DNA of 64,000 nt, from contig NZ_JAPFQA010000001.1 of the NCBI RefSeq assembly GCF_027563465.1, forward strand, positions 310,001-374,000. Direction: 5' to 3'. Under the pieces are notes generated by a model that was given only the letters and a program-made list of their open reading frames with translations, was not told where the DNA came from and ran no database searches. Below, piece by piece: positions 36,220 to 45,978 of this stretch. The stretch comes from Mesorhizobium qingshengii (GTDB lineage: Bacteria > Pseudomonadota > Alphaproteobacteria > Rhizobiales > Rhizobiaceae). How positions within the stretch are numbered: the first letter of the stretch is position 1; each line of letters starts with the position of its first letter. The position numbers and the translations under genes were made by a program.

Positions 36220-37968
36220 TCAGGCTTCCGTCCTCGCCATGTGATCCCGGCCAAACTGTACCCATCTGGCCGCAGCCGGCTCAAACCCCTGCGGACGTAC
36301 AAGCGAGGGAACCTGGCGCGTGTCGAGCTCGAAATGCTCATGGCGACGGTCGATGGTCGGAACGGCGGCAATGAGTTTCTTCGTATAGGAATGCTTCGGC
36401 TTCGACAGCACCGAGGTCGCGTCGCCGATCTCGACGATCTGGCCGGCATAGATGACGGCGATTCGGTGGGCGATCCGCTCGACGACAGCCATGTCGTGCG
36501 AGATGAACAGATAGGCCAGCCCGAACTCGCGCTGCAGGTCGACCAGCAGTTCCAGCACCTTGGCCTGCACCGACACATCGAGCGCCGAAACCGCTTCATC
36601 CAGAACAACGACGGATGGGTTGAGCATCAGCGCCCGCGCGATGCACAGCCTTTGCCGCTGGCCGCCGGAAAACTCGTGCGGATAGCGTTCCAGGCTGTTC
36701 CTTGGCAGGCCGACGCGTTCGAGCAGGCTCGCCATCCTCGCCCGCGTCCCGGCATCCACCCGACCGCCGGTTGCAATCACCGGCTCGGCCAGAATGCTTT
36801 CGATGGTCAGCCTCGGGTTGAGCGAGGCATAGGGGTTCTGGAACACCATCTGAACGGGCAGGGCGCTTTGCGCCGCCGAAGCCTTTCGAGCACCGACCGT
36901 GAAGCTGCCGCGTGTCGATCGCACCAGTCCTAGCACCGCGCGCGCGGTGGTCGATTTGCCCGAGCCGCTCTCACCGACGATGGCCAGCGTCTCGCCTGGC
37001 ATCAGGTCGAAATCGACGCCGTCAACGGCATGCACCGCGCCCGTGGCGCGGCTGAAGAAACTGCTCTTGAGCGGAAACCGCACCACCAGACCATCGACCT
37101 TCAAGGCTGGTTCCGTGCCTGCGCCCTTGTCGCGCTGTCCGTCAACGCGCGTCGCGCGACCGTTGGCGAAATGTGGCACGTCCTGCAGCAGGTGCTGCGT
37201 ATAGGGATGCCGCGCATTGTCGAGGATCTGGTTCAGTTCGCCCTGTTCGACAGCCTTTCCGCTCTGCATCACCATCACCTTGTCGGCGATACCGGCAACC
37301 AGGCCGATGTCGTGCGTGATGAAGATCATCGACATGCCGGTTTCCCGCTTCAGCTCGGCAAGCAGCGCCATGATCTGAGCCTGCACCGTCACGTCGAGCG
37401 CCGTCGTCGGCTCGTCGGCGATGAGCAGGCGCGGATTGCAGGCGAGCGCGATCGCGATCATCACCCGCTGCAGCATGCCGCCGGACAACTGGTTGGGCGT
37501 GTATTTCAGCCGCCGCGCGGCATCGGGAATACGCACACGGTCGAGCGCATCCTTCGCTGCCGCGGTGGCCTGCCTGCCAGTCAGGCCGCGGTGCAGCCGA
37601 AATGATTCCTCGATCTGCGTGCCGATGGTCAGCACCGGATTGAGCGAGGTCATCGGCTCCTGGAAGATCATGCCGATCTCGGCGCCGCGAATACCGGTCA
37701 GTTGCGGTTCGGTCGCGGTCATCAGGTCGAAGATGCCGCCATCGGCCCGTTTCAGCTTCATCGCGCCGCCGGTGATGCGGCCGCCGCTGAAATCGATGAG
37801 ACGATTGATCGACAACGCGGTGACCGACTTGCCGGAACCGCTTTCGCCGACAATGGCCAGCGTTTCGCCGTCGGCCAGATCGAAGCTGACGCCGCGCACC
37901 ACCTCATTGGCTTGCGGATTGCGGCCGAAGCCGACGCGCAGGTCGCGGACGGAGAGAAGCGGGATCAT
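36220..37968 (-). CDS. peptide ABC transporter ATP-binding protein, DppD-DppF fusion
   Basis: This 582-residue tandem ATPase has two full nucleotide-binding domains. The first (about 1-270) has GESGSGKS, LSGGMLQRV and ADEPTTALDVT. The second (about 290-560) has GESGSGKST, FSGGQRQRLCIARAL and LDEAVSALDVS; its Walker B reads DEA rather than DEP. Such fusions power Opp/Dpp/Gsi-type peptide importers. It overlaps the permease gene by ATGA. Context indicates muropeptide or peptide import for cell-wall recycling. Confidence 0.93.
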   Translation of the reverse strand: MIPLLSVRDLRVGFGRNPQANEVVRGVSFDLADGETLAIVGESGSGKSVTALSINRLIDFSGGRITGGAMKLKRADGGIFDLMTATEPQLTGIRGAEIGMIFQEPMTSLNPVLTIGTQIEESFRLHRGLTGRQATAAAKDALDRVRIPDAARRLKYTPNQLSGGMLQRVMIAIALACNPRLLIADEPTTALDVTVQAQIMALLAELKRETGMSMIFITHDIGLVAGIADKVMVMQSGKAVEQGELNQILDNARHPYTQHLLQDVPHFANGRATRVDGQRDKGAGTEPALKVDGLVVRFPLKSSFFSRATGAVHAVDGVDFDLMPGETLAIVGESGSGKSTTARAVLGLVRSTRGSFTVGARKASAAQSALPVQMVFQNPYASLNPRLTIESILAEPVIATGGRVDAGTRARMASLLERVGLPRNSLERYPHEFSGGQRQRLCIARALMLNPSVVVLDEAVSALDVSVQAKVLELLVDLQREFGLAYLFISHDMAVVERIAHRIAVIYAGQIVEIGDATSVLSKPKHSYTKKLIAAVPTIDRRHEHFELDTRQVPSLVRPQGFEPAAARWVQFGRDHMARTEA

Positions 37969-38807
37969 GCCGGCGCCCTCCGCATCTTCGGGTCGAGGAT
38001 ATCGCGCAAGGCGTCACCCAGCAGGTTGAAGCCGAGGATGCTGATCATGATTGCCAGGCCCGGGAAGATCATCAGCCAGGGTGCCGTCTCCATCAGGTTG
38101 CGGCTGTCGCTCAGCATCAGGCCGAGCGAGGCGGCGGGCGGCTGGGTGCCCAGCCCAAGAAAGCTCAGGCCTGCTTCCGTCAGCAGCGCCCAGGCCAGCG
38201 CCAGCGTCACCTGTACGGTCAATGGCGCCACCAGATTGAGCAGCAAATGCCGCGTCACGATGTAGCTCGGACTGCTGCCGAAGGTGCGTGCGGCGTCGAC
38301 GAATTCGCGTGCCTTGAGCGAAAGGGCAGGACCGCGCACCACGCGGGTGAAGATCGGCGTGTAGACGATGCCGATGGCGACGACGCTGGTCCACGTGCCC
38401 GGCCCGGCGACGGTGACGATGAGCAGCGCCAGCAGGATTGCAGGGAAGGCGAGCAGCACATCCATGATCCGCATCAGCATGCCGTCCCAACGGCGCCCGA
38501 GCCAGGCGGCGGCCAGCCCGAGCACGGTGCCGGCAAGGGTCGCGAAGGCCACCGAGAAGAAGGCAACCGTGAAGGACTGGCCGACACCCGCCATCAGCCG
38601 GCTGGCCACGTCGCGGCCGAACAGGTCCGTGCCCATCCAATAGGCGCCGTTGGGCGCATGCAGCCGGTCGACCCGGTATTGCGTGATGGGATTGTGCGGC
38701 GTCAACCCCAGCATGCCGAGGATCGCGATCAGCAGATAGACGCCGACGATGACACCGCCGATACGGCCGCTGCCGTGGCCGAAGATGGCTCGCAGGATGC
38801 GCATCAT
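37965..38807 (-). CDS. peptide ABC transporter permease (DppC-like)
   Basis: This 280-residue inner-membrane permease has the DppC features: an N-terminal membrane segment, HAPNGAYWMGTDLFGRDVASRLM near residue 50, and the coupling segment REFVDAARTFGSSPSYIVTRHLLLN near residues 170-195. Adjacent ATG codons at 38807 and 38804 are both possible starts; the former overlaps the upstream permease stop. Confidence 0.93.
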   Translation of the reverse strand: MMRILRAIFGHGSGRIGGVIVGVYLLIAILGMLGLTPHNPITQYRVDRLHAPNGAYWMGTDLFGRDVASRLMAGVGQSFTVAFFSVAFATLAGTVLGLAAAWLGRRWDGMLMRIMDVLLAFPAILLALLIVTVAGPGTWTSVVAIGIVYTPIFTRVVRGPALSLKAREFVDAARTFGSSPSYIVTRHLLLNLVAPLTVQVTLALAWALLTEAGLSFLGLGTQPPAASLGLMLSDSRNLMETAPWLMIFPGLAIMISILGFNLLGDALRDILDPKMRRAPA

Positions 38808-39763
38808 TGTTCTCCCAGCCGGATGCGCGGATCGAGCGCGACATAGGCGAGGTCGACCAGGAGATTGACGATCATGAAGTTGAGGGCGATGAACAGCACG
38901 CTTCCCTGCACCAGTGCGTAGTCGCGCTGCAGGATCGCATCCAGCACCATGCGGCCGAGGCCCGGCAGCGCGTAGATCTGCTCGACGATGACGGCGCCAC
39001 CCAGCAGATAGCCGAATTCAATGCCGCTCAGCGTCACGACCGGGATGAGTGCATTGGGCAGCGCATGCCGCCAGATGACGCTGCGCGCCGGCGCGCCCTT
39101 GCTGCGCGCGGTGCGGACATAATCGTCGCTCAAGACGTCGAGCATGGCCGAGCGCGATATGCGGGTGACCGACGCCGCGAAGGCAAAGCCGAGCGTTATG
39201 GCGGGCAGGATGAGTTGGCCGAGATTGCGCAAGGGATCTTGCCAGAGCGGTGCGAATTCGCCCATCGCCGGCAGCACGCCAAAGCCGGCCGACAGCGTGT
39301 AGATGATCAGGAGGCCAAGCACGAAGCTCGGCGTCGACTGGCCGATCATGGCGACGACGCGCACACCGAGGTCGGACGGCTTCTCATTGTGCGTGGCGGC
39401 AAAGATCCCCGCCGGCAAGCCGACGATGAGCGCGATGATCATCGACAGCACTGCCAGTTCGAGCGTCAGCGGGAAGCGCTCGAGGATGACGTCAAGCACC
39501 GGCCTGCCATAGGTGACGGAAATGCCGAGATTGCCATGCAGAATGCCTGAAATCCAGCGCCAGTACTGGACGAACCAGGGCTGGTCGATGCCGAAATAGG
39601 CGGCGAGCGAGTCACGTTGCGCCGGGGTCAGCAGGCCGGCCTCGGTGCCCAGCATCGCCGTGATCGAATCGCCCGGCACCATCCGGATCGCCACGAAGAC
39701 CAGGATGGACACGCCAAGCAGGACGAGAGGAAACGCCGCCAGTCGTCGCATCAGATAGTTCAC
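38804..39763 (-). CDS. peptide ABC transporter permease (DppB-like)
   Basis: This 319-residue inner-membrane permease has the DppB N-terminus (RRLAAFPLVLLGVSILVFVAIRMVPGD) and the coupling segment SDDYVRTARSKGAPARSVIWRHALPNALIP. It forms the translocation channel with the DppC-like protein. A 34-base gap separates it from the binding-protein gene. Confidence 0.93.
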   Translation of the reverse strand: MNYLMRRLAAFPLVLLGVSILVFVAIRMVPGDSITAMLGTEAGLLTPAQRDSLAAYFGIDQPWFVQYWRWISGILHGNLGISVTYGRPVLDVILERFPLTLELAVLSMIIALIVGLPAGIFAATHNEKPSDLGVRVVAMIGQSTPSFVLGLLIIYTLSAGFGVLPAMGEFAPLWQDPLRNLGQLILPAITLGFAFAASVTRISRSAMLDVLSDDYVRTARSKGAPARSVIWRHALPNALIPVVTLSGIEFGYLLGGAVIVEQIYALPGLGRMVLDAILQRDYALVQGSVLFIALNFMIVNLLVDLAYVALDPRIRLGEQ

Positions 39764-39797
39764 GCGAAGAAGTCCTCTCGTCCAATGCCAGCGGCGG

Positions 39798-41312
39798 CTA
39801 CTGCTGAATGGTAACCTTGCTCAGGCTGAACAGCGTGCCGGTCGGCGTCGGCACGAACCCCGCGATGTTCTTCTGCTGGGCCGTGTAGCTGTAGGAGGTG
39901 TAGAGCCAGATCCACGGCGACACCTCGGCGAGATGCTTCTCGAACTCGGCGAAGATCACCTTGCGTTTCGCCGGGTCGGTCTCGGCGCGGCCCTTCTGCA
40001 TGAGGCTGTCGAGCGTGTCGTCGATGTAGTTGGCCACCTTCTGCAGATTGCCGGCCTTGGTCCAGTAGCGGTTGTACATGGTGTAGGGGTCGGCGCGACC
40101 GCCGTTGAGCGCGATCGCCATGTCGAAATCGCCCTTCAGCCAGGCGTCGACATAGACGTTGAGTTCCATCATCTTGATGTCGAGCTTGACGCCGATTTCA
40201 GCCAGCTGCGATTGGATCACCTGGGCTTCCGCCGCCGCTGTCGGCGGCTCGCCGGTGGCGCCGATCACGGTCGCCGAAAATCCATCGGCAAAGCCGGCCT
40301 CGGCCATCAGCTTCTTGGCCTTTTCGACGTCGCGCTTGTAGCAGAACAGCTGGCTCGGATCGGTCGCCAGGGCCGGAATGGTCAGTGGTCCGGTGACCTT
40401 GCCTTCGCCGAGCGACGCGGTGTCCAGCACCTCTTGCCGGTCGATGGCGCAGGGGATCGCCTGGCGCACCTTGAGCTCGGTCATCGGCTTGCGCGACGGA
40501 TTGAGTTGCAGCACGTGATAGGACAGCACCGGCACGCGGTTCAGTTGCAGGCTGGCTTCCTTCGGCACCAGCGTGGCGACGAGCGGGTCGTTGAGCAGCG
40601 CGAAATCGATCTGCTTGGTGCGCATGGCCGCCAGGATCGCCGCTTCGTCCGGCAGCACGCTGATCTCGATGCCGTCGACGCCGGTCGCGCCGCCGGCCCA
40701 ATCCTTGTTGGCGCTCAGGACTTCCTTGGCGTTGGGGTCCCATTTGTCGAGCTTGAACGGACCCGAGCCGACCGCCTTGGTGCCGATCGAGCCGGCCTTG
40801 ATTTCGCTTGCCGGAACGATCGCCGCGTTGACGTCGCTCATCGCCGTCAGGATCGGCACGTCGGGCTGCGACAGATGAAACACGACGGTCGCCGCATCCG
40901 GCGTGTCGATGCTGGCGATCGACAGGAAGTTGGCGCGGGCCGCGGCGCCCGTCTTCTCGTCGAGGATGCGCTCGAACGACGCCTTGACGTCGGCCGAGGT
41001 CACCGCGGTGCCGTCCTGGAATTTCGCCTTGGGATCGAGCCTGAAGGTCAGCTCCTTGCCGTCCTTCGAGAATTCCCAGGACGTGGCGATGGCGGGGATG
41101 ATCTGCAGGCTGGCGTCGACCCGCACCAGCGGCTCATAGATCAGCTCCAGCAGCCGGAGCGACGAAAACGCTGTCTGCTTGTGCGGGTCGAGTCCGGTGG
41201 CGTCCTGCGACCAGGCCATATGCAGCGTCGCCGCCTGCGTCGAAACCGTCGTGATGCCGAGCATGGCCGCCAGCGTGATGCCTGACAGCAGCTTTCTTGT
41301 GAGGTGAATCAT
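39798..41312 (-). CDS. peptide ABC transporter substrate-binding protein (DppA/OppA family)
   Basis: This 504-residue family 5 solute-binding protein has a Sec signal peptide (KLLSGITLAAMLGITTVSTQA) with likely cleavage after residue 27. The mature part starts ATLHMAWSQDATGLDPHKQ and has the family segment YEPLVRVDASLQIIPAIATSWEFSKDG. ATG 41312 follows GGGAGACGAAA. In a cluster with murQ and anmK, the ligand may be a cell-wall peptide or muropeptide, as reported for MppA/DppA-type proteins in other bacteria. Confidence 0.92.
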   Translation of the reverse strand: MIHLTRKLLSGITLAAMLGITTVSTQAATLHMAWSQDATGLDPHKQTAFSSLRLLELIYEPLVRVDASLQIIPAIATSWEFSKDGKELTFRLDPKAKFQDGTAVTSADVKASFERILDEKTGAAARANFLSIASIDTPDAATVVFHLSQPDVPILTAMSDVNAAIVPASEIKAGSIGTKAVGSGPFKLDKWDPNAKEVLSANKDWAGGATGVDGIEISVLPDEAAILAAMRTKQIDFALLNDPLVATLVPKEASLQLNRVPVLSYHVLQLNPSRKPMTELKVRQAIPCAIDRQEVLDTASLGEGKVTGPLTIPALATDPSQLFCYKRDVEKAKKLMAEAGFADGFSATVIGATGEPPTAAAEAQVIQSQLAEIGVKLDIKMMELNVYVDAWLKGDFDMAIALNGGRADPYTMYNRYWTKAGNLQKVANYIDDTLDSLMQKGRAETDPAKRKVIFAEFEKHLAEVSPWIWLYTSYSYTAQQKNIAGFVPTPTGTLFSLSKVTIQQ

Positions 41313-41458
41313 TTTCGTCTCCCATTGTGATTGAACTTGATGCCTTGCAGTTTCTGCGGACCGCTTCCAAGACACACATGCTTTGGAGTATCGGCCCAGT
41401 CTATGCGGCTTGACGCCGTCTTGTCCCATGCGGCGCATGCCGTCTGTCCCATGCGGAT

Positions 41459-42382
41459 TCATGCCGTTACGTCGCTGATTGCCTTTCGCAGGAAGCCTCC
41501 GGCCTTGCCGAGCGCCGCACGCGCCTCCTCGACGCCCATGCCGGTGATCGTCACCAGGATCGCCAGTTTCACGTCATTGCCGGTCTGGGCGAGCACCTGT
41601 TTTGCCTGTTGCGGCGCGCAGCCGGTCGTCTGCATGACGATCCGGATCGCCCTGGCCACCAGCTTCTTGTTGGATGGGTTCAGATCGACCATCAGGTTCT
41701 GGTAGCTCTTGCCGATGCGGATCATGCTGGCGGTCGTCAGCATGTTGAGCACCAGCTTCTGCGCGGTTCCCGACTTCAGCCGGGTCGAGCCGGTGAGCAC
41801 TTCCGGGCCGACAACCGGCGAGATGGCTATGTCGGCGATACCGGCGATGGTCGACGCCGGATTGCAGGACAGGGCGACCGTCGTCGCGCCCACCTGCCTG
41901 GCATAGTTCAATCCGCCGATAACGTAAGGCGTGCGCCCGCTGACGGCGATGCCGACCACAACGTCGTCGGCGGTGAGCCCGATCTCCTGCAATACCTTGG
42001 CGCCCCTTTTCGGATCATCCTCGGCGCCTTCCGTCGACCGCACCAGGGCGTCGGGGCCACCGGCGATCAGGCCGACAACCATGCCTTCCGGCACGCCGAA
42101 GGTGGGCGGGCATTCCGAGGCGTCGAGCACCCCAAGCCGGCCGCTGGTGCCGGCGCCCATATAGACAAGCCGCGCACCTTTCTGGAAGGCAAGCACGATA
42201 CGGTCCACCGCGGCAGCGATGTCGGGCAGAACCTTTTCGACAGCCGTCGGGACGGCCCTGTCCTCGTCATTGATCTTGCGCAGGACGTCGATGGTCGGCA
42301 ACAGGTCGATGTCCATCGTCCTTGGGTTCCGGCCCTCGGAAACCAGCCGGTCCAACTCAGACATCAACCCGTGCTCGGTCAT
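41459..42382 (-). CDS. murQ: N-acetylmuramic acid 6-phosphate etherase MurQ
   Basis: This protein of about 307 residues has the SIS-domain signature [24 protein letters not shown] and the catalytic-region STEGAEDD and [15 protein letters not shown] segments. It cleaves the lactyl ether of MurNAc 6-phosphate to give GlcNAc 6-phosphate and lactate. Starts at 42403 (MIFEST), 42382 and 42364 are all open and none has a strong ribosome-binding site; 42382 gives the usual N-terminus. A promoter and operator-like palindromes lie at 42496-42548. Confidence 0.95.
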   Translation of the reverse strand: MTEHGLMSELDRLVSEGRNPRTMDIDLLPTIDVLRKINDEDRAVPTAVEKVLPDIAAAVDRIVLAFQKGARLVYMGAGTSGRLGVLDASECPPTFGVPEGMVVGLIAGGPDALVRSTEGAEDDPKRGAKVLQEIGLTADDVVVGIAVSGRTPYVIGGLNYARQVGATTVALSCNPASTIAGIADIAISPVVGPEVLTGSTRLKSGTAQKLVLNMLTTASMIRIGKSYQNLMVDLNPSNKKLVARAIRIVMQTTGCAPQQAKQVLAQTGNDVKLAILVTITGMGVEEARAALGKAGGFLRKAISDVTA

Positions 42383-42495
42383 CCCAGTGCTTTCAAAAAT
42401 CATGCGGCCCAGCCGGTGGCGAGCATGGCTCGTTGCCGGCACCGCTGCGCACGGACCGTGGGTCCATGGTTGCCGCCCTGTTTTCTTTTGTTAAC

Positions 42496-42548
42496 TTTTT
42501 AGAATTGAATATTCGTATCGTCAACAGGAATATGGAATATATTATTCC
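42496..42548 (-). promoter_or_regulatory. murQ operon promoter with two MurR-type operator candidates
   Basis: On the minus strand, TTGACG (42524-42519) and TAAAAA (42501-42496) are spaced 17 bases apart. The spacer contains GAATATTCAATTC (42514-42502). Just upstream lies GGAATA-ATA-TATTCC (plus-strand GGAATATATTATTCC, 42534-42548). The latter matches GGAATAATTTATTCC at 44827-44841 next to the regulator gene. The region is strikingly AT-rich. Confidence 0.68.
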
Positions 42549-42563
42549 TATCGGGGCAAGGCG

Positions 42564-43448
42564 CTATCGTCCGCCGAGGGACCTCTTGGCAAGGATAATC
42601 GCTCCCGACACGGCGTCGCCGTCAGCGGGCTTCAGGCGGCGGCGGACATCGGGAGAGAGCCAGGGTTCGAGCGGGCTGGACAGTCCGCCCAGCAAGGTCA
42701 CGCGCGGTGCGCCTTTTTCGAACAGCACCCGCACCAGCGTATCGATCTGCTCGGCCGCGCTTTGCACGATGCGCCGTCCGACCGGATCGCCCTGGTCGGC
42801 ATGGCGCATCACCATCGGCGCCAGGGCCGCGTAGTCGGTGGCGCTGGCTCGGTCCATCCAGGCGACGGCTTCCATCGGGTCGCTTTCGAAGCGCTGCATC
42901 ACCTCCGCCAGCAGCGCGGTCGGCTCGTGCCGACCGTCATGGGCGCGCAACGCCAGTTGCACGGCCTTCAGACCAAGATCGGCGCCGCTGCCCTCGTCGG
43001 AGATCGGAAAGCCGTAGCCGCCGACGCGCAGGTCGCGCCCGTCGACGAAGCCGAGGCCGATCGAGCCCGTGCCGGCAATGACGATGGCGCCGTCCTGGCC
43101 GGAATGCGCGCCCAGGCAGGCGCCGACGCCGTCGCTGACGAAATCGATGCTGGCGAAGGGATGCGCGATCGCCCGCAACGTCTCCAGCGCACCCTTGCGG
43201 CCGATGCCGGCAAGACCGATGCCGGCGCGGATCCTGGCGCTCTGCGCCGGTCCAAAGCCGGCCTCCTCGATCGCCGCGCCGAAAGCCTTGGCAATGGAGG
43301 CCCAGGCCGTATCGATGCCGAGCCGGGTCGTTGCCGGGCCCGACAGGCCCTGTCCCAGCACGGTTCCGTCCGCATCCTCGATGCGGGCCCGGCAACCGGT
43401 GCCGCCGCCGTCGACACCGAGAAAATAGTGATCCGCGCCGCTGCTCAT
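42564..43448 (-). CDS. N-acetylglucosamine/MurNAc-type kinase (BadF/BadG family)
   Basis: This 294-residue ASKHA-fold kinase has GVDGGGTGCRARIED at the N-terminus, AGIGLAGIGRKG near residue 73, GTGSIGLGFVDG near residue 120, and YGFPISDEGSGADLGLKAV near residue 137. Relatives include eukaryotic NagK and the clostridial MurNAc/GlcNAc kinase MurK. Placed with murQ and murA, it probably phosphorylates GlcNAc or MurNAc released from recycled wall. It overlaps murA by ATGA. Confidence 0.88.
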   Translation of the reverse strand: MSSGADHYFLGVDGGGTGCRARIEDADGTVLGQGLSGPATTRLGIDTAWASIAKAFGAAIEEAGFGPAQSARIRAGIGLAGIGRKGALETLRAIAHPFASIDFVSDGVGACLGAHSGQDGAIVIAGTGSIGLGFVDGRDLRVGGYGFPISDEGSGADLGLKAVQLALRAHDGRHEPTALLAEVMQRFESDPMEAVAWMDRASATDYAALAPMVMRHADQGDPVGRRIVQSAAEQIDTLVRVLFEKGAPRVTLLGGLSSPLEPWLSPDVRRRLKPADGDAVSGAIILAKRSLGGR

Positions 43449-44701
43449 GCGCTCAGCCGCTCGATGTCGGCGCCGCACAGGCGGAGCTTGCGGTCCAGCT
43501 GTTCATAGCCGCGGTCGAGGTGATAGACGCGGTTGATGATGGTCTCGCCTTCGGACACCAGCGCCGCCAGCACCAGCGACACCGAAGCCCGCAGATCGGT
43601 GGCCATCACTTGGGCGCCATGCAACCTTTCGCCGCCGCGCACCAGCGCCATGGTGCCTTGCAGCTTGATGTTGGCGCCGAGCCGCATCAGTTCGGGAACA
43701 TGCATGAAGCGGTTCTCGAAGATGGTTTCACGCAACAGCGATGCGCCCTCGGCACAACACATCAGCGCCATGAACTGCGCCTGGAGGTCGGTCGGAAACC
43801 CCGGATAGGGTTCCGTCGTGACGTCGACAGCCTTGAGCGGCCGGTCGCGCGACACGATGAGCCCGCGGTCGCCGGGCCAGACGCTGACGCCGGTGGCCTC
43901 CAGCAATTGCACGACAGAGGCCATGTGCTCGAGCCGGGCATGGGTCAGCTCCAGCTGGCCACCGGTGATCGCCGCGGCGATGGCATAGGTGCCGGCCTCG
44001 ATCCGGTCCGGTATGATGTCATGCCTTGCCGCATGCCAATTCGTCCTGCCGGCAATCAGGATGCGGTGCGTGCCGGCGCCCTCGATGTGCGCGCCCATGG
44101 CGTTGAGGCAAGCGGCGAGGTCGGCCACCTCGGGTTCGCGCGCCGCGTTCAGGATTTCGGTTTCGCCCTTTGCCGTGGCCGCCGCCATCATCGCGGTTTC
44201 CGTTGCCCCGACCGACGGCGAGCTCAAGACGATGCGCGTGCCGGTCAGTCCGTTCGGAGCCGAGGCGACGATCGAGCCGTTCTCGATGGCAATCCTGGCG
44301 CCGAGCGCGGCGAGTGCCGCCACATGCATGTCGACCGGCCGCGCGCCGATCGCGCAGCCGCCCGGCAGCGAGACCCGCGCCTGACCGAAACGGGCGAGCA
44401 GCGGCGCCAGAACGAGCACCGTCGCCCGCATCTTTCTGACCGTATCGTAGGACGTTTCCTTGGAAACGGCGGCACTGGTGTCGATCGTCGCGGCATGGGC
44501 CGACCGTGTCACCTCGGCGCCATGAAGCCGCGTGACGCTGAGCATGTTTTCGACGTCGGTCACATCAGGGAGGTTGGTCAGTTCGAGCGGGTAGGGGCTG
44601 AGCAGCGCCGCCGCTATCTGCGGCAGCGCGGCGTTCTTGGCGCCGGATATCGTCACCGCGCCTTCCAGCCTTTGTCCGCCGACGATCCGCAATCTGTCCA
44701 T
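43445..44701 (-). CDS. murA: UDP-N-acetylglucosamine 1-carboxyvinyltransferase (MurA)
   Basis: This 418-residue EPSP-synthase-fold enzyme has [15 protein letters not shown], the catalytic Cys116 in [15 protein letters not shown] (so it should be fosfomycin-sensitive), and [20 protein letters not shown]. It adds enolpyruvate to UDP-GlcNAc, the first committed step of peptidoglycan synthesis. ATG 44701 gives the standard N-terminus [12 protein letters not shown]. Its place in a recycling cluster under RpiR-type operators suggests a conditional second copy rather than the housekeeping one, but the genome outside the window is unseen. Confidence 0.94.
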   Translation of the reverse strand: MDRLRIVGGQRLEGAVTISGAKNAALPQIAAALLSPYPLELTNLPDVTDVENMLSVTRLHGAEVTRSAHAATIDTSAAVSKETSYDTVRKMRATVLVLAPLLARFGQARVSLPGGCAIGARPVDMHVAALAALGARIAIENGSIVASAPNGLTGTRIVLSSPSVGATETAMMAAATAKGETEILNAAREPEVADLAACLNAMGAHIEGAGTHRILIAGRTNWHAARHDIIPDRIEAGTYAIAAAITGGQLELTHARLEHMASVVQLLEATGVSVWPGDRGLIVSRDRPLKAVDVTTEPYPGFPTDLQAQFMALMCCAEGASLLRETIFENRFMHVPELMRLGANIKLQGTMALVRGGERLHGAQVMATDLRASVSLVLAALVSEGETIINRVYHLDRGYEQLDRKLRLCGADIERLSA

Positions 44702-44789
44702 GGGCTGAAACCTTGGTGATGAGAGCCGGGCCGGCGTCTCGCTCCGGAGACAATGCTCCGAATCCCGGTTGTTGGCCCGGTCTAGGTCG

Positions 44790-44841
44790 AGAATTAATTC
44801 TGCGTTCTTGGCTGTCAATCGAAATTGGAATAATTTATTCC
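44790..44841. promoter_or_regulatory. divergent murA/murR promoters with operator palindromes
   Basis: Leftward (murA): TTGACA (44818-44813), 16-base spacer, TAATTC (44796-44791), with the palindrome AGAATTAATTCT (44790-44801) over the -10. Rightward (regulator): TTGGCT (44808-44813), 17-base spacer, TAATTT (44831-44836), with the palindrome GGAATAATTTATTCC (44827-44841) over the -10. Repressor binding would shut both promoters. Confidence 0.68.
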
Positions 44842-44894
44842 TTGACCCGGCAGGTCGTCTGCGGCTTGCGGGCCTGAAAGCGCGAGGGATTCCC

Positions 44895-45755
44895 GTGTCC
44901 GTCTTGAACAGGATCAATGCGAAGCTTGACGCCATGGCGCCCGGCGATCGCGAGATCGGCCAGTACATCGTCGACAATCCCGACCAGATGCTGCGCCTGT
45001 CGACGGCGGCTCTCGCGGCCGAGATCGGGCGCAGCCAGTCGAGCGTCGTCAAGTTCAGCCAGAAGCTCGGCTATGCCAGCTATCAGGAACTCAAGCTCGC
45101 GGTCAGCGAGGCCAAGGCGCAGGAATGGCAGGTGCCGGCCGGCGTCATCCACGGCTCCATCGAGGTCGGCGACAACTACCAGGTCATCCTGAAGAAGCTG
45201 ATCGGCAGCAAGCTCCTGTCGATGCAGCAGACCGTCGCCGCCAACAGCGAGCGGATCATCTCCAGGACGCTGGAACTGCTGGATGGCGCGCGCCGCATCC
45301 ATCTGGTCGGTGTCGGCGCCTCCTCGCTGGTGGCGCGCGATTTCTCCTACAAGCTGATGAAGCTCGGCCGCAACGTGCTGCATGACAGCGACAGCCACAT
45401 CCAGATGGCCAATGTCTCGACGCTCGGGCCCGGCGATGTGCTGTTCGCACTCTCCTATTCCGGCGCCAGCATCGAAACCTTGCGCATCGCCGAGCTTGCC
45501 CGCAAGCGCGGCACGATGGTGATCGCCGTCACCGGCCTGCACGACAATCCGCTGAGCCGCGTCGCCGACATCCGCCTTTACACCGTCGCCGACGAGGAGC
45601 GCGCGCGCTCTTCCTCGATCACCGCGCGCGACGCGCAGCTGACACTGACCGATTTGCTGTTCATCCTGCTCGTGCAGAAGCAACCCGACGCCAACGACTA
45701 TGTCCACAACAGCGAAGCGGCGGTCTCGGTGCTGAAGGCGGATCGCGCCTCGTAG
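44895..45755 (+). CDS. RpiR-family transcriptional regulator (MurR-like)
   Basis: This 286-residue RpiR regulator has an N-terminal HTH_6 domain (YIVDNPDQMLRLSTAALAAEIGRSQSSVVKFSQKLG split over residues 23-58) and a C-terminal SIS sugar-phosphate-binding domain (RRIHLVGVGASSLVARDFSYKLMKLG, FALSYSGASIETLRIAELARKRG). GTG 44895 is chosen because GAGGG lies six bases upstream; an open TTG at 44769 would run through the promoter palindromes. The effector is probably MurNAc 6-phosphate, as for E. coli MurR, given the neighbouring murQ and anmK. Confidence 0.9.
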   Translation: MSVLNRINAKLDAMAPGDREIGQYIVDNPDQMLRLSTAALAAEIGRSQSSVVKFSQKLGYASYQELKLAVSEAKAQEWQVPAGVIHGSIEVGDNYQVILKKLIGSKLLSMQQTVAANSERIISRTLELLDGARRIHLVGVGASSLVARDFSYKLMKLGRNVLHDSDSHIQMANVSTLGPGDVLFALSYSGASIETLRIAELARKRGTMVIAVTGLHDNPLSRVADIRLYTVADEERARSSSITARDAQLTLTDLLFILLVQKQPDANDYVHNSEAAVSVLKADRAS

Positions 45756-45978
45756 GATGGCTGGGCAACGCGGGCCAACTTAACCCGCGGCGGTCCTTCC
45801 CATCCCTTCTGTCCTGCCGAGGTCGCAGGTCGGCTGGTCGTCCGCGAGCTTGCACGCGCGGCTTTCGGCATCCGCATCCGCCAGACGCCAAAATTCCAGC
45901 AAGGCTTTTCTTGCCTCTCGTCGCCGAAGGCGCGACGCTGCGAAACGCAGCGCGTTCGTTCGCAAGGAGGAAAATACC

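Noticed and set aside
44769..44894. TTG-initiated N-terminal extension of the RpiR regulator
   Set aside because: It would place the start inside the promoter and operator palindromes; GTG 44895 has a good ribosome-binding site and the normal family N-terminus.
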